64,000 bases of DNA from Gammaproteobacteria bacterium. GTDB taxonomy: Bacteria; Pseudomonadota; Gammaproteobacteria; Pseudomonadales; Balneatricaceae. Shown here one piece after another: positions 8,780 through 18,782 of this stretch (its first letter is position 1; every line of letters begins with the position of its first letter). The DNA is taken from assembly GCA_030748435.1 (NCBI GenBank), contig JASMLZ010000058.1, forward strand, positions 62,001-126,000, written 5' to 3'. A model generated the notes under the pieces. It saw only the letters and a list, made by a program, of their open reading frames with translations. It was not told where the DNA came from and ran no database searches. The translations under genes were made by a program, and so were the position numbers.

Positions 8780-10159
8780 TTAGGCAATTTTGGCCAAAGC
8801 AGCATCAATAGCATTTACAATTTCATCAATTTCGCTCTGTGAAGCGATCAGAGCCGGACTCAAACACAGAGTGTTGTTATGACGCTCAAAACTACGGTTA
8901 GTGCGACCGATTATCACACCCTGAGCCATACAGTCAGCGGCCACAGCGGCAGCTACAGACTCGTCAACCGGTTCCCTGCTAGCACGATCTTGCACCAGCT
9001 CAATGCCTTGGAATAACCCTTTGCCGCGAATATCTCCAACCATCTTATACTTATCTGCCAATGCCTCTAAACGTTGCTGCAGATAAGCACCCATTAATTG
9101 CACATTTTGTAACAGATTCTCTTCTTCAATAATGCGCATATTTTCCAGTGCCGCTGCCGGTCCAGCAGTACATCCACCAAAGGTGGAAATATCACGAAAA
9201 TAACCCATTGGATCACTGGCATCATCTTTAAAATCATTAAATACTGCTTCGGTCGTGACAGTACAAGATATAGCCGCATAGCCACTGGCTACACCTTTAG
9301 CCATAGTCACAATATCGGGCACAATATCAAAGTGTTGATAACCAAACCACTTGCCAGTTCGACCAAGTCCACATACCACTTCGTCTATATGCAGCAAAAT
9401 ATCATACTTGTCACAAATACGTCTTATCTCTTGCATATAGCCCTGCGGTGGCACAATAACCCCACCACCAGCGGTAATCGGCTCAATCACCACTGCACCT
9501 ACCGTATCTGCACCTTCACGCAAAATCGTTGCTTCCATAGTTTGCGCTGCTTGTATACCGAAATCAGCGTCACCGCCATTGGGCGAGTGATAAGCTGAGC
9601 AATGGGGAAATTCAACAAAGCCCGGAGTAAAGGGGCCATACTGATCTTTGCGCTGCAACTGGCCGGTCGAACTTAAAGCCGTAATCGTGGTGCCATGATA
9701 GTCCCGGTCACGATAAAGTATTTTGTGTTTCTTGCCACCATACTTTTTGTGCGCTATTTGGCGCACAATCTTGTAGGCTTTTTCATTTGCCTCAGAGCCA
9801 GAATTAGAATAGTACACACGGCTCATACCCGGCATTTTGGCAATTAGCTGCTGGGCAAACATAGCTCCAGGCAGGCTACCAGCACTATTGGCAAAATAGT
9901 TTAGCTTAACTAATTGATCACGTACGGCGTTGGCAATAGATTCTCGTCCATAACCGACATTGACCGTCCATACACCACCGGAAACAGCATCCAGATACTC
10001 TTTGCCTTGTGCATCCAGTACCCGCATACCCTTGCCTTCAACGATCATCAGGGGATCTTGATGCTCCAGTGGCTTATGCTGGGTCAAGTGATGCCAAACA
10101 TGATTGCGATCATCTGTTAGAGCCTGTTGCAAACTGTAGTTATTTACATCGTACGACAT
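8780..10159 (-). CDS. tpa: Taurine:pyruvate aminotransferase
   Basis: A class III PLP-dependent aminotransferase (459 aa from the chosen ATG) converting taurine and pyruvate to sulfoacetaldehyde and alanine in the cytoplasm. Diagnostic stretches: VWHHLTQHKPLE near the N-terminus, VSGGVWTVNVGYGRE, YSNSGSEANEKA for the cofactor phosphate, DEVVCGLGRTG, and MAKGVASGYAAI with the Schiff-base Lys. These match known Tpa proteins rather than generic omega-transaminases. An in-frame TTG at 10198 would add 13 residues; the ATG at 10159 matches family starts. The gene is divergent from tauR. The product needs Xsc for C-S cleavage, which is not in the window. Confidence 0.92.
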   Translation of the reverse strand: MSYDVNNYSLQQALTDDRNHVWHHLTQHKPLEHQDPLMIVEGKGMRVLDAQGKEYLDAVSGGVWTVNVGYGRESIANAVRDQLVKLNYFANSAGSLPGAMFAQQLIAKMPGMSRVYYSNSGSEANEKAYKIVRQIAHKKYGGKKHKILYRDRDYHGTTITALSSTGQLQRKDQYGPFTPGFVEFPHCSAYHSPNGGDADFGIQAAQTMEATILREGADTVGAVVIEPITAGGGVIVPPQGYMQEIRRICDKYDILLHIDEVVCGLGRTGKWFGYQHFDIVPDIVTMAKGVASGYAAISCTVTTEAVFNDFKDDASDPMGYFRDISTFGGCTAGPAAALENMRIIEEENLLQNVQLMGAYLQQRLEALADKYKMVGDIRGKGLFQGIELVQDRASREPVDESVAAAVAADCMAQGVIIGRTNRSFERHNNTLCLSPALIASQSEIDEIVNAIDAALAKIA

Positions 10160-10368
10160 AATAGAATACTCATTACTGGTTAAGGTATAAGCCGCCAATA
10201 TTAATCTTGGAGGTCCTGTAATAACCGCTACTTTATGCCTTAAATGCCCGTTTCCCTTAGAACCAATTTATCTATAAATGTTGTGCCAGCAACAAAACTT
10301 CTGGCATCAGTCTTAAATACTCCATACAATCTGTTGGTTGATAGCCATTGATAGTCAGAAACCAGCTT
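10160..10368. promoter_or_regulatory. Divergent tpa/tauR control region
   Basis: This 209-bp spacer between two divergent starts should hold both promoters and the TauR site. A near-exact direct repeat, CTTAAATGC at 10239-10247 and CTTAAATAC at 10312-10320, has its copies 73 bp apart. MocR-type regulators often bind direct repeats, so this is a candidate operator. No -35/-10 pair was clear enough to assign. Confidence 0.45.
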
Positions 10369-11844
10369 ATGAGCCACCCGCTTTTTCACCTTGATGCCGG
10401 ACTGTCGGCCAGCCTACAACAGCAACTGCGCCAACAGATAGCACAAGCTATCCTAGCCAAACATATCCCCTTGGATAGTCCCTTACCATCCAGCCGCAAA
10501 CTGGCAAAACAACTTAATATAGCACGCAATACAGTGGTACTGGCCTATGATCACCTGTTGGATGATGGCTATTTGGTGGCCAAAGAGCGCAGTGGTTATT
10601 ATGTTAATCCGGACATTCTGGAAAATAGTGTGGTAGTGGAAGATATACCGGCGGATAGAAATACCTCGGGCCACGAACCCGACTGGCAGCAGCGTTTTAA
10701 ATTACGCCCGACATTGCAAACCAATATTGCCAAGCCCGCAGACTGGCAACAATATGACTACCCTTTTATTTACGGCCAATTTGACCCCAACCTGTTTCCC
10801 ACCAATCATTGGCGCGAATGCTGCAAAGACAACGTTAGTGTGCCAGCCATACGCAGTTGGGCAGCCGACCATTTTGTCGCTGATGACCCTATGCTGATTG
10901 AACAACTGCATACACGCATTCTGCCACGGCGAGGAGTATGGGCTGATCCAGAAGAAATACTGATCACTGTAGGCTGCCAGCATGGTTTGTATATGATGGC
11001 CAAGCTCCTGTTGGACCAAGATAGTGTCATGGGCATAGAAGACCCAGGCTTTGTTGATGTGCGTAATATAGCCAGTCTTAACCCAGCACAGGTAAAACCT
11101 TTACCTATTGACGAGGAAGGTTTAATTATCAGCGATGATATTAAAGACTGTGACTGTGTCTATACCACCCCCAGTCATCAGTATCCAACTACTGTCACCA
11201 TGCCTTTGGACCGGCGCCGCAAGTTGCTGGAAATGGCGAATGAACATGATTTTGTCGTTATAGAAGATGACTATGAATGCGAAACCAACTTTAAACAGGC
11301 GCCGTCCCCTGCACTAAAAAGTCTGGATCAGCATGGTCGAGTTATCTATATAGGCAGTTTTTCCAAAACCCTGGCACCCGGGCTACGTCTTGGTTATCTG
11401 GTGGCCAGTAAAGAGCTAATAGCAGAAGCCCGCTCACTACGTCGTTTAATGTTGCGTCATCCACCAGCCAATAATCAACGCTCCATTGGTCTGTTTGTCG
11501 CCCGTGGCTATTATGATTCTCTGGCCAGTACCTTGGTCAATGCCTATAAGGAACGCCATCAGATTATGGGGGAGGCCTTGCAAAAATGCATGCCCGACGC
11601 CTTTGAACAACCAACCTTTGGTGGTTCCTGCTACTGGATCAAAGGTCCTGATAATCTGGATGCTAGAGAACTGAAACAGTTGGCCGCAGCCAATGGTATT
11701 CTGATGGAAGCTGGCGATATTCATTATTTAGGTGACCAGCCACCGCGCAATTATTTTCGCCTTGGCTATTCGTCCATAGCACCCCATATGATCGCCCCGG
11801 GCATTGAAAAACTAGCCCAGCTTATGCGCCAGCTAACTGGCTAA
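10369..11844 (+). CDS. tauR: MocR-type taurine regulator TauR
   Basis: A 491-residue fusion of an N-terminal GntR winged helix (about residues 1-75, PLPSSRKLAKQLNIARNTVV) and a C-terminal aminotransferase-like effector domain (about 115-480). The PLP-binding motif is GSFSKTLAPGLRLGYL, with the Lys intact. TauR proteins activate tpa/xsc expression in the presence of taurine. The ATG at 10369 is chosen over an in-frame TTG at 10348 because it begins just before the helix-turn-helix domain. It is divergent from tpa, the usual arrangement. Its stop overlaps the convergent EamA gene by 12 bp. Confidence 0.88.
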   Translation: MSHPLFHLDAGLSASLQQQLRQQIAQAILAKHIPLDSPLPSSRKLAKQLNIARNTVVLAYDHLLDDGYLVAKERSGYYVNPDILENSVVVEDIPADRNTSGHEPDWQQRFKLRPTLQTNIAKPADWQQYDYPFIYGQFDPNLFPTNHWRECCKDNVSVPAIRSWAADHFVADDPMLIEQLHTRILPRRGVWADPEEILITVGCQHGLYMMAKLLLDQDSVMGIEDPGFVDVRNIASLNPAQVKPLPIDEEGLIISDDIKDCDCVYTTPSHQYPTTVTMPLDRRRKLLEMANEHDFVVIEDDYECETNFKQAPSPALKSLDQHGRVIYIGSFSKTLAPGLRLGYLVASKELIAEARSLRRLMLRHPPANNQRSIGLFVARGYYDSLASTLVNAYKERHQIMGEALQKCMPDAFEQPTFGGSCYWIKGPDNLDARELKQLAAANGILMEAGDIHYLGDQPPRNYFRLGYSSIAPHMIAPGIEKLAQLMRQLTG

Positions 11845-12672
11845 TTTTAATACTACCAAACCGCTACAAATTACCAGGGCAGCTCCATACTGCCTTGGCC
11901 CCAGTGGCTCTTTTATCCACACCACCGCAAGTAATACGGCAGCTAATACCGAGGTTTCACGCAGTGCCGCCACCAACGCCACAGGCAATATAGTCATGGC
12001 CCACAAGCTAATACTATAAGCGGCAACAGACAAGCCACCACCCAAAGCTGCCAAACGCCAATGTTTGGTATAGGCATGGCCCAATTCAGCACCATGTACC
12101 TTTAGGGCAAACAGATTGATTACCACCCCATCGAGAATAAATAGCCAGCAAATATAGCTGACCAAGGCCTTACTATGCGTCACCACATAGCCATCAATCA
12201 GGGTATAGGCCGCTATCCAGATGCCGGTTATTAAAGCCGCTAATACGACCGATCCCTGACCTTTTAGGCGCTGCCAGGGTGACAAAGCAATAATGCCAAC
12301 CGTAGTAACCAGCACACCGATAATCTGTTCTATGGATAAGGATCGTGGAGCAAAAAATACACTTAGTAATAACACCCATATAGGCCCACTGCCCCTGGCT
12401 ATGGGGTAGGCTTGGGAAAAGTTGCCCAAACGAAAGGCTTTAAGCAGATAAATCTTATACCCAAGGTGAGCCACAATACTAAGCAATAGCCAAGGCCATA
12501 AAGCTAGGGGTAACAAGGGCACCCACGGCAGGATGACTATGCCAGCCATAGTGATAAAACCAAACATCATACTGATGGTGAGTAAGGGTGCGGTATTGAT
12601 TTTCACCATAGCATTCCAACTGGCATGCATTAGTGCCGCCAGTAAAACCAGAGCGAAAGCGATAGTTTCCAT
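11833..12672 (-). CDS. EamA/DMT-family transporter
   Basis: A 279-residue protein with about ten hydrophobic segments in two EamA repeats (for example FALVLLAALMHASWNAMVK and LRETSVLAAVLLAVVWIKEP, where the second half reads like the RhaT/EamA signature). It probably exports or imports a small metabolite across the inner membrane. It follows pta by 12 bp and is likely co-transcribed with it. Its place in the taurine island suggests a role with C2 sulfonates, alanine or acetate, but no substrate can be read from the sequence. The 3' end overlaps tauR tail-to-tail. Confidence 0.82.
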   Translation of the reverse strand: METIAFALVLLAALMHASWNAMVKINTAPLLTISMMFGFITMAGIVILPWVPLLPLALWPWLLLSIVAHLGYKIYLLKAFRLGNFSQAYPIARGSGPIWVLLLSVFFAPRSLSIEQIIGVLVTTVGIIALSPWQRLKGQGSVVLAALITGIWIAAYTLIDGYVVTHSKALVSYICWLFILDGVVINLFALKVHGAELGHAYTKHWRLAALGGGLSVAAYSISLWAMTILPVALVAALRETSVLAAVLLAVVWIKEPLGPRQYGAALVICSGLVVLKLAS

Positions 12673-12684
12673 ATTGGAAAACGG

Positions 12685-13614
12685 CTAAACCTGCTGGTCC
12701 AGCCAATGAGCATAGATTACACCCAAAGCCGCAGAAGCCAAGCGTGCAGCCGGGGGGTCAGCACGGGAAGTCAATATAATAGGTACCTTAGCACCCAAAA
12801 TCAGGCCCGCAGCGGTAGCACCGCTAAAGTACACCAGTTGTTTAAAAATGGCGTTGCCGGTTTCGATATTGGGCACCAATAACACATCAGCAGCACCCGC
12901 CCCGGGGGCTTGAATACCCTTAACCTTAGCCGCCTCTGGCGAAATGGCACCATCGAAGGCTACTGGCCCAAAGATTTGCGCGGCAATATTCTCGCCAGAT
13001 ACCTTATCTAAGAGTTCCTTAGCAAGCATGCTGGATGGCATGGCTGGGGTGGGTACTTCTGCTGCAGATAAAAGTGCAATATTAGGTTTAGCAAAGCCCA
13101 GTGCATGCATTAGTTTAATACAATTATGCAGAATATGGTGCTGCGTGGTGAGATCCGGTGCTACATTGATCACCGCGTCGGTTATACATAAAGCCTGATC
13201 ACTGCCTGCCACTGTCATATAAAATACATGACTTAAGCGAGCCCCGGTACGCAGGCCATGTTGTTTGTCCAGCACTGCACGTAACAAGGTATCAGAATGG
13301 ATATGTCCTTTCATCAGCATTTGGGCACGCTGTTGATGTACCAAAGCTACCGCTGTGGCTGCCGCTGCCTGCTCACCATCAGCAGCCACCACTTGATCGT
13401 CATTTAGTTGCCATGCCATGGCCGCAGCCAGAGATCGAATTTTATCAACATTGCCAACCAATATGGGTTTAATAATACCTGCCTGTTCAGCTTGTCTGGC
13501 GCTTTCCATGGCCAGTTCTGTACCCGCATTAATAACCGCTGTAGCCTTAGGTGGTGTGGCCTGAGCTTGGTTTAGCAAGGCGGCTGGGCAAATGGGCAAC
13601 TGATTACTGAGCAT
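12685..13614 (-). CDS. pta: Phosphate acetyltransferase (PTA_PTB family)
   Basis: A 309-residue enzyme of the phosphate acetyl/butyryltransferase family, the short type without the N-terminal domains of E. coli Pta. Visible: MLMKGHIHSDTLLRAVLD near the middle, DAVINVAPDL, and a C-terminal APGAGAADVLLVPNIETGN segment typical of the active-site region. It converts acetyl phosphate and CoA to acetyl-CoA. In taurine degraders this gene accompanies xsc, which releases acetyl phosphate from sulfoacetaldehyde. Here it lies in the taurine island without xsc. A phosphate butyryltransferase-like role is possible but less likely given the neighbours. Confidence 0.85.
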   Translation of the reverse strand: MLSNQLPICPAALLNQAQATPPKATAVINAGTELAMESARQAEQAGIIKPILVGNVDKIRSLAAAMAWQLNDDQVVAADGEQAAAATAVALVHQQRAQMLMKGHIHSDTLLRAVLDKQHGLRTGARLSHVFYMTVAGSDQALCITDAVINVAPDLTTQHHILHNCIKLMHALGFAKPNIALLSAAEVPTPAMPSSMLAKELLDKVSGENIAAQIFGPVAFDGAISPEAAKVKGIQAPGAGAADVLLVPNIETGNAIFKQLVYFSGATAAGLILGAKVPIILTSRADPPAARLASAALGVIYAHWLDQQV

Positions 13615-13642
13615 AATTGGGCCTCTGGCATGGATGTTTTAT

Positions 13643-13874
13643 CCTAGATTCCGCAGTTGAATGCGTGTTGAAGCGCAGGAAAAAAGCTCGATAGCAAGGC
13701 CTTTATTGCAGCAAATAGTTATTCTACTTGCAAAATAAATAACGTCGCTAGCGAGTTTTTTAACTAGCTTGAACTCGCATAGTGCTTCACCCAACTGGTG
13801 AATGGTACTTTTGTCAAATATTTTTCATATTCAATACGTTAAAAGACGAATACACGATCAACTGCGGAACTAGG
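13643..13874. mobile_element. MITE-like element with terminal inverted repeats and 5-bp target duplication
   Basis: The ends are inverted copies. Left arm 13643-13668 (CCTAG-a-TTCCGCAGTTGA-atg-CGTGT); right arm 13852-13874 reads as its complement with one gap. The 12-bp core at 13649-13660 is matched exactly at 13858-13869. Both ends are flanked directly by TTTAT (13638-13642 and 13875-13879), as expected for a target-site duplication. The 232-bp interior encodes no protein and has further self-complementary stretches (GCGAGTT and AACTCGC near 13755-13780). It is therefore a non-autonomous element needing a transposase elsewhere. I cannot name the parent IS family. Confidence 0.75.
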
Positions 13875-13987
13875 TTTATAAGGTCTTTATAAAACGCTAA
13901 AATCTAGCCGCTTTAGTGTCGTTTATATAGAACCAATTAGTATATTTGGCAGGCTCCAGCAATACAACCAAAGGACATAATGGCAGC

Positions 13988-14878
13988 CTATGCCTTGCGC
14001 GTTGGCCATAATTGCGACAAGAGCATGCCAGCCAACATTAAAGCACAGCCCAACAAACCTTGCATGGGCAGCTTTTCACCTAGTAATAACCAGCCACCCA
14101 AAACTGCAAACACTCCTTCCGAACTTAAAATAATCGCCGCATGTGAACTATGCGCATGTTGTTGTGCCACCACTTGCAGAGTGTAAGCCACGCCGGTTGA
14201 CATCAGGCCGGCATAAGCCAGCGGCAATGCTGTATCTACCAGCATTTGCCAAGTAATAGTTTCGGTAATAATAGCCACTAAAAGCGCTAACAAGCCCGCT
14301 ACTATAAATTGTATAGCAGACAATTTAATGGTGTCATAGCGCGTTGCCAGATAGCCTATAATCAGCACATGACCGGCAAAAGCCACAGCACATAGTAATT
14401 GCAGGGTATCTCCTCGACTCAGAGTAAAATCAGCGCGAATCGACAATAGATAAAGCCCCCCTACGGCCAACAAAGCGCCTATCCAGGTACCTAAACTGGT
14501 ACGCATACCAAAAAACAAGCCAATGGCTGGTACAAAAAAGATATACAAACCGGTAATAAAGCCCGCCTTGCCAGCAGTGGTATATTGCAGCCCAACCTGT
14601 TGCAAAGTGGCACCTGCAAATAAAAACATACCTGCCACCATACCCGCTAATAAGAGATGGTTTTTATTAGTGGATTTATCAGCACTACGTTGGGGGCGCT
14701 GCGCTCCCAACCAGTAAACCACTGGTATCAGCACTATACCGCCCATTAAAAAACGCACACCATTAAACAGATGTGGGCCCATGGTTTCCATACCCAGTCT
14801 TTGTGCGACAAAGGCAAACCCCCAAATAGCAGCAGCAAGCAGCATCAAAGCATTGGCCAAGACAGCTTTATTATTCAT
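13988..14878 (-). CDS. EamA/DMT-family transporter
   Basis: A 296-residue inner-membrane protein with two EamA repeats and about ten transmembrane segments. The first repeat opens with LMLLAAAIWGFAFVAQRLG and the second with a clear AGLMSTGVAYTLQVVAQ stretch. The ATG at 14878 has a GGAG site 6 nt upstream, so it is preferred over the ATG at 14890. It is not closely similar to the EamA protein at 11833-12672 and sits beyond the MITE-like element, so it is probably not part of the taurine island. Substrate unknown. Confidence 0.83.
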   Translation of the reverse strand: MNNKAVLANALMLLAAAIWGFAFVAQRLGMETMGPHLFNGVRFLMGGIVLIPVVYWLGAQRPQRSADKSTNKNHLLLAGMVAGMFLFAGATLQQVGLQYTTAGKAGFITGLYIFFVPAIGLFFGMRTSLGTWIGALLAVGGLYLLSIRADFTLSRGDTLQLLCAVAFAGHVLIIGYLATRYDTIKLSAIQFIVAGLLALLVAIITETITWQMLVDTALPLAYAGLMSTGVAYTLQVVAQQHAHSSHAAIILSSEGVFAVLGGWLLLGEKLPMQGLLGCALMLAGMLLSQLWPTRKA

Positions 14879-14940
14879 TGTATTCTCCATTAACTATCCA
14901 TGTATGATTAATAAAAACGACGCATTAGTTGAACAGCGTT

Positions 14941-15609
14941 TCAGGCTTCAGATTCGTTATCAACAACGGGCAAGCCGCTATGAAAACGAAACTGTTTATC
15001 TGGCTGGGTGATTAATTCGGTTTCCTTATGACGAAATGCCTCTACCCGTTGCCAGAAAGCACTTTCGCCTGGTCCCGAGGATGATTTGGCCTCAGTCAGG
15101 GCCAATTTAATATAGTCTTGATAGTGGCGCGCTTCTGACTTGAGTAAAGACTGATAAAATGCCGCCAGTTTTTCATCCAAAAATGGTATCAGGGCGGCAA
15201 AGCGCTCACAGGAACGAGCCTCAACAAAGGCACCAATAATCAGGGTATCCATCAGTTTAAGTGGCTCATGAGTACGTATCATCTTGTGTAGCCCTGCGGC
15301 ATAGCGAGAAGCCGTCAAATGATCGTAAGTCACCGCTCTTTCCTGCATTAAACGACACACCTGATCAAAATGAATCAACTCTTCTCGGGCCAAACGCGAC
15401 ATTTTCGTCAACAAAGTGCTTTTCTGCGGATAACGAAACATCAATTGCATCGCCGTTGCCGCTGCTTTTTTCTCACAATGGGCATGATCGATCAGCAAGA
15501 TATCCTGATGCTGCAGTGCTGTGGTCACCCATTGTTGAGGAGTGCTGGATACTAAAAATGCTTTTAGCTCGGCAAGGGATGTATCAAGACTGGTTACAGT
15601 TGTAGGCAT
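14941..15609 (-). CDS. miaE: tRNA-(ms2io6A37) hydroxylase MiaE
   Basis: A non-heme diiron monooxygenase that hydroxylates the isopentenyl group of ms2i6A at tRNA position 37. Ferritin-like helices carry the iron ligands in HCEKKAAATAMQ, REELIHFDQV, EARSCERFAAL and SEARHYQDYI. From the chosen ATG the protein has 222 residues. The frame is open upstream to 15753 and a further ATG exists at 15639, but family members begin just before the SLAELKAFL segment. The ribosome binding site is weak for all candidates. It is a monocistronic gene divergent from acnB. Confidence 0.87.
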   Translation of the reverse strand: MPTTVTSLDTSLAELKAFLVSSTPQQWVTTALQHQDILLIDHAHCEKKAAATAMQLMFRYPQKSTLLTKMSRLAREELIHFDQVCRLMQERAVTYDHLTASRYAAGLHKMIRTHEPLKLMDTLIIGAFVEARSCERFAALIPFLDEKLAAFYQSLLKSEARHYQDYIKLALTEAKSSSGPGESAFWQRVEAFRHKETELITQPDKQFRFHSGLPVVDNESEA

Positions 15610-16005
15610 GGGCAATACTGAAAAAATTAAAGTCGGCATTCTACGACAAAAATTATGCTCTGAATACCTATAATTTATGCACCTATAAAGACTTGTATAT
15701 AGACTACCAAAATAGATTTGCCAATCACCTTTGCCGCACTTTATTGTGGTCAACTAACCATCTTATGTAATTTCACTACAAATCGAACAGTCATTTAACA
15801 AGGTAAGGTTTATGGTTATGATACATGTTATAACCTGAAATTATTTTGTATTTATATCAATATGTTAAGTAAGCACACTAGACTAATCGACAAGCCCAAA
15901 TCATGGAGCTATATAGGTTTTTGTGGTATTATCGCGCCGTTTTTATAACAAAGGTCAGGTCAAACTAATCCTTTTTGACACTGATTTAACCATGAGGCAT
16001 AACCC
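15610..16005. promoter_or_regulatory. miaE/acnB divergent spacer
   Basis: About 400 bp without a supported gene. The part nearest acnB should hold its promoter. The stretch 15800-15960 is AT-rich, but no confident -35/-10 pair, operator or riboswitch was recognised. Confidence 0.3.
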
Positions 16006-18606
16006 GTGTTAGAAGCATATCGAAATCATATTGCTGAGCGCGCTCAACTAGGCGTTCCCCCACTTCCCCTAGACGCTGAGCAAACCGCGGCTTTGGTAGA
16101 ACTACTAAAGCAACCACCAGTTGGCGAAGAAGAAACTCTGGTGGATTTATTACGCAACCGTGTACCGGCCGGCGTTGATCAGGCGGCCTATGTTAAAGCT
16201 GGCTTTCTGGCAGCTATCACACGAGGCGAAGCAGCCTCACCTTTAGTTGATGCTGTGGCTGCAGTTGAAATTTTAGGCACTATGCTTGGTGGTTATAATA
16301 TCGAGCCATTAATTGCAGCACTCGACAATGAAAACCTTGCAGCCAGTGCGGCAACGGCTTTATCACATACTCTGTTGATGTTCGACGCCTTCCATGACGT
16401 GGAAGAAAAAGCCAAGTCCGGTAACACATACGCCCAACAGGTGATGCAATCCTGGGCCGATGGTGAATGGTATACCTCCAAGCCAAAATTGGAAGAGAAA
16501 ATTACCTTAACCGTATTTAAAGTGACTGGCGAAACCAATACCGATGACCTGTCGCCCGCACCAGATGCCTTTACCCGTCCAGATATTCCCATGCACGCTA
16601 ACGCCATGCTCAAGATGGCTCGAGATGGCATCACACCTGACGTACCGGGTTCCGTAGGCCCCCTACAGCAAATCGAAGCAGTCAAAGCCAAGGGCTACCC
16701 TGTTGCCTATGTTGGTGACGTTGTTGGCACAGGTTCTTCACGCAAGTCTGCTACCAACTCGGTTTTATGGTTCTTTGGTGATGATATTCCAGCGGTTCCC
16801 AACAAGCGCGCCGGTGGCTTCTGCTTTGGCGGCAAAATCGCTCCTATCTTCTTTAATACCATGGAAGACGCTGGTGCCCTGCCAGTAGAAATGGATGTTT
16901 CCAAAATGCATATGGGCGACGTTATTGATGTCTACCCATATAAAGGCATAGTCAACAACCATACAACTGGTGAACAGATTTCCAGTTTTGCATTAAAAAC
17001 CAATGTTATTATGGATGAAGTCCGCGCCGGTGGTCGTATCCCATTGATTATTGGTCGTGGTTTGACTGACAAGGCCCGTACATCCTTGGGTCTTGGCCCT
17101 ACTGATCTGTTCCAAAAGCCGGAACAGCCAGCTGACAGTGGTAAAGGTTATACCCTGGCACAAAAAATGGTTGGTAAAGCTTGTGGCATTGAAGGTGTGC
17201 GCCCGGGAACCTACTGCGAACCCAAAATGACCACCGTTGGTTCTCAGGACACTACTGGCCCTATGACCCGCGACGAGCTAAAGGATTTGGCTTGCCTTGG
17301 CTTCTCGGCTGATCTAACCATGCAGTCGTTCTGCCATACTGCGGCCTACCCCAAGCCCGTCGATGTAACCACCCACCACACCCTGCCTGATTTTATTATG
17401 AATCGCGGTGGCGTATCTCTACGTCCGGGTGATGGCGTTATTCACTCCTGGTTAAACCGCATGTTGCTGCCTGATACAGTGGGTACTGGTGGTGACTCCC
17501 ATACTCGCTTCCCGCTGGGTATTTCTTTCCCAGCAGGTTCCGGTCTGGTTGCTTTTGCCGCTGCAACAGGTGTAATGCCTCTGGATATGCCTGAATCTGT
17601 GCTGGTGCGCTTTAAGGGCAAGCGTCAGCCTGGCATCACCTTGCGTGATCTGGTCCACGCTATTCCTTATTATGGTATTCAACAAGGTCTATTGACGGTA
17701 GAAAAGGCCGGCAAGATCAACGAATTCTCCGGCCGTGTGCTGGAAATCGAAGGCCTTGAGGACCTTACCGTAGAGCAAGCTTTTGAACTCTCTGATGCCT
17801 CTGCCGAACGCTCTGCTGCTGGCTGCAGCATTACTTTGAATGAAGACTCTGTAGCGGAATACCTGCGCTCCAATATCGTTATGCTAAAGTGGATGATCGC
17901 CGAAGGCTATGGCGACAAACGCACTATCGCACGCCGCATTCAAGGCATGGAAGAATGGCTGGCCAACCCGCAACTTATGCGCGCTGATGCTGATGCTGAA
18001 TATGCCCATATTATTGAGATTGACCTGGCCGATATCAAACAGCCTATTCTTTGTGCACCTAACGATCCGGACGATGCCCGTCTGTTGTCAGATATTCAGG
18101 GCGAAAAGATTGATGAGGTATTTATTGGTTCCTGTATGACCAATATTGGTCATTTTCGTGCAGCAGGCAAGCTCTTGGAAGCGACCGATGCTGCCATCCC
18201 TACCCGTTTATGGCTAGCCCCACCCACCAAAATGGATGCCGCGCAACTGTCTGATGAAGGCTACTATAATATCTTTGGCAAAGCCGGCGCCCGGATGGAA
18301 ATGCCAGGCTGTTCCTTGTGCATGGGTAACCAGGCCCGGGTAGCTGACAATACGACCGTGGTGTCTACCTCTACCCGCAACTTCCCTAACCGTTTGGGTA
18401 CTGGCTCAAATGTCTATCTGGCTTCTGCCGAATTAGCCGCCGTAGCCGCCGTTGAAGGCAAGCTGCCAACGCCAGCAGAATATATGGCCTATGCCAGCCA
18501 GTTGGATACCATGGCCGGTGATGTTTATCGTTACCTGAACTTTGACCAACTGCCCAACTACCTTGCCGCAGCCGAGAATATTATTCCGGCGGTAGAACTA
18601 AGCTAG
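16006..18606 (+). CDS. acnB: Bifunctional aconitate hydratase 2 / 2-methylisocitrate dehydratase
   Basis: An 866-residue AcnB, the main TCA-cycle aconitase of proteobacteria, interconverting citrate and isocitrate and also hydrating 2-methylaconitate. Sequence is near-collinear with E. coli AcnB from MLEAYRNH to the C-terminus. The HEAT-like domain leads, then the swivel domain ([19 protein letters not shown]), then the catalytic core. [4Fe-4S] ligands are in [14 protein letters not shown] and [13 protein letters not shown]. The start codon is GTG at 16006, set by alignment to the family. It is followed by a strong intrinsic terminator and is monocistronic. Confidence 0.97.
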   Translation: MLEAYRNHIAERAQLGVPPLPLDAEQTAALVELLKQPPVGEEETLVDLLRNRVPAGVDQAAYVKAGFLAAITRGEAASPLVDAVAAVEILGTMLGGYNIEPLIAALDNENLAASAATALSHTLLMFDAFHDVEEKAKSGNTYAQQVMQSWADGEWYTSKPKLEEKITLTVFKVTGETNTDDLSPAPDAFTRPDIPMHANAMLKMARDGITPDVPGSVGPLQQIEAVKAKGYPVAYVGDVVGTGSSRKSATNSVLWFFGDDIPAVPNKRAGGFCFGGKIAPIFFNTMEDAGALPVEMDVSKMHMGDVIDVYPYKGIVNNHTTGEQISSFALKTNVIMDEVRAGGRIPLIIGRGLTDKARTSLGLGPTDLFQKPEQPADSGKGYTLAQKMVGKACGIEGVRPGTYCEPKMTTVGSQDTTGPMTRDELKDLACLGFSADLTMQSFCHTAAYPKPVDVTTHHTLPDFIMNRGGVSLRPGDGVIHSWLNRMLLPDTVGTGGDSHTRFPLGISFPAGSGLVAFAAATGVMPLDMPESVLVRFKGKRQPGITLRDLVHAIPYYGIQQGLLTVEKAGKINEFSGRVLEIEGLEDLTVEQAFELSDASAERSAAGCSITLNEDSVAEYLRSNIVMLKWMIAEGYGDKRTIARRIQGMEEWLANPQLMRADADAEYAHIIEIDLADIKQPILCAPNDPDDARLLSDIQGEKIDEVFIGSCMTNIGHFRAAGKLLEATDAAIPTRLWLAPPTKMDAAQLSDEGYYNIFGKAGARMEMPGCSLCMGNQARVADNTTVVSTSTRNFPNRLGTGSNVYLASAELAAVAAVEGKLPTPAEYMAYASQLDTMAGDVYRYLNFDQLPNYLAAAENIIPAVELS

Positions 18607-18626
18607 GTTTTTAGTTCGGCATTAAC

Positions 18627-18657
18627 AAAGGAGCAGCTTAAGCCGCTCCTTTTTTTT
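18627..18657 (+). terminator. Intrinsic terminator of acnB
   Basis: A GC-rich hairpin has GGAGC (18630-18634) pairing with GCTCC (18645-18649), an inner GC/GC pair around a TTAA loop, and a flanking AAA/TTT extension. It is followed by a run of eight T. It lies 20 nt after the acnB stop. Confidence 0.9.
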
Positions 18658-18782
18658 GCGCAAAATACTGGATTAGACTAACCAGCAAGGAGTGCCATAG
18701 CCATGTCACCAGCAAAGGCGATCATGCTTAAATAGGCTGATCTGTCTATAACCCTGTTAGTTTGTATGTGCAATATAGATAC

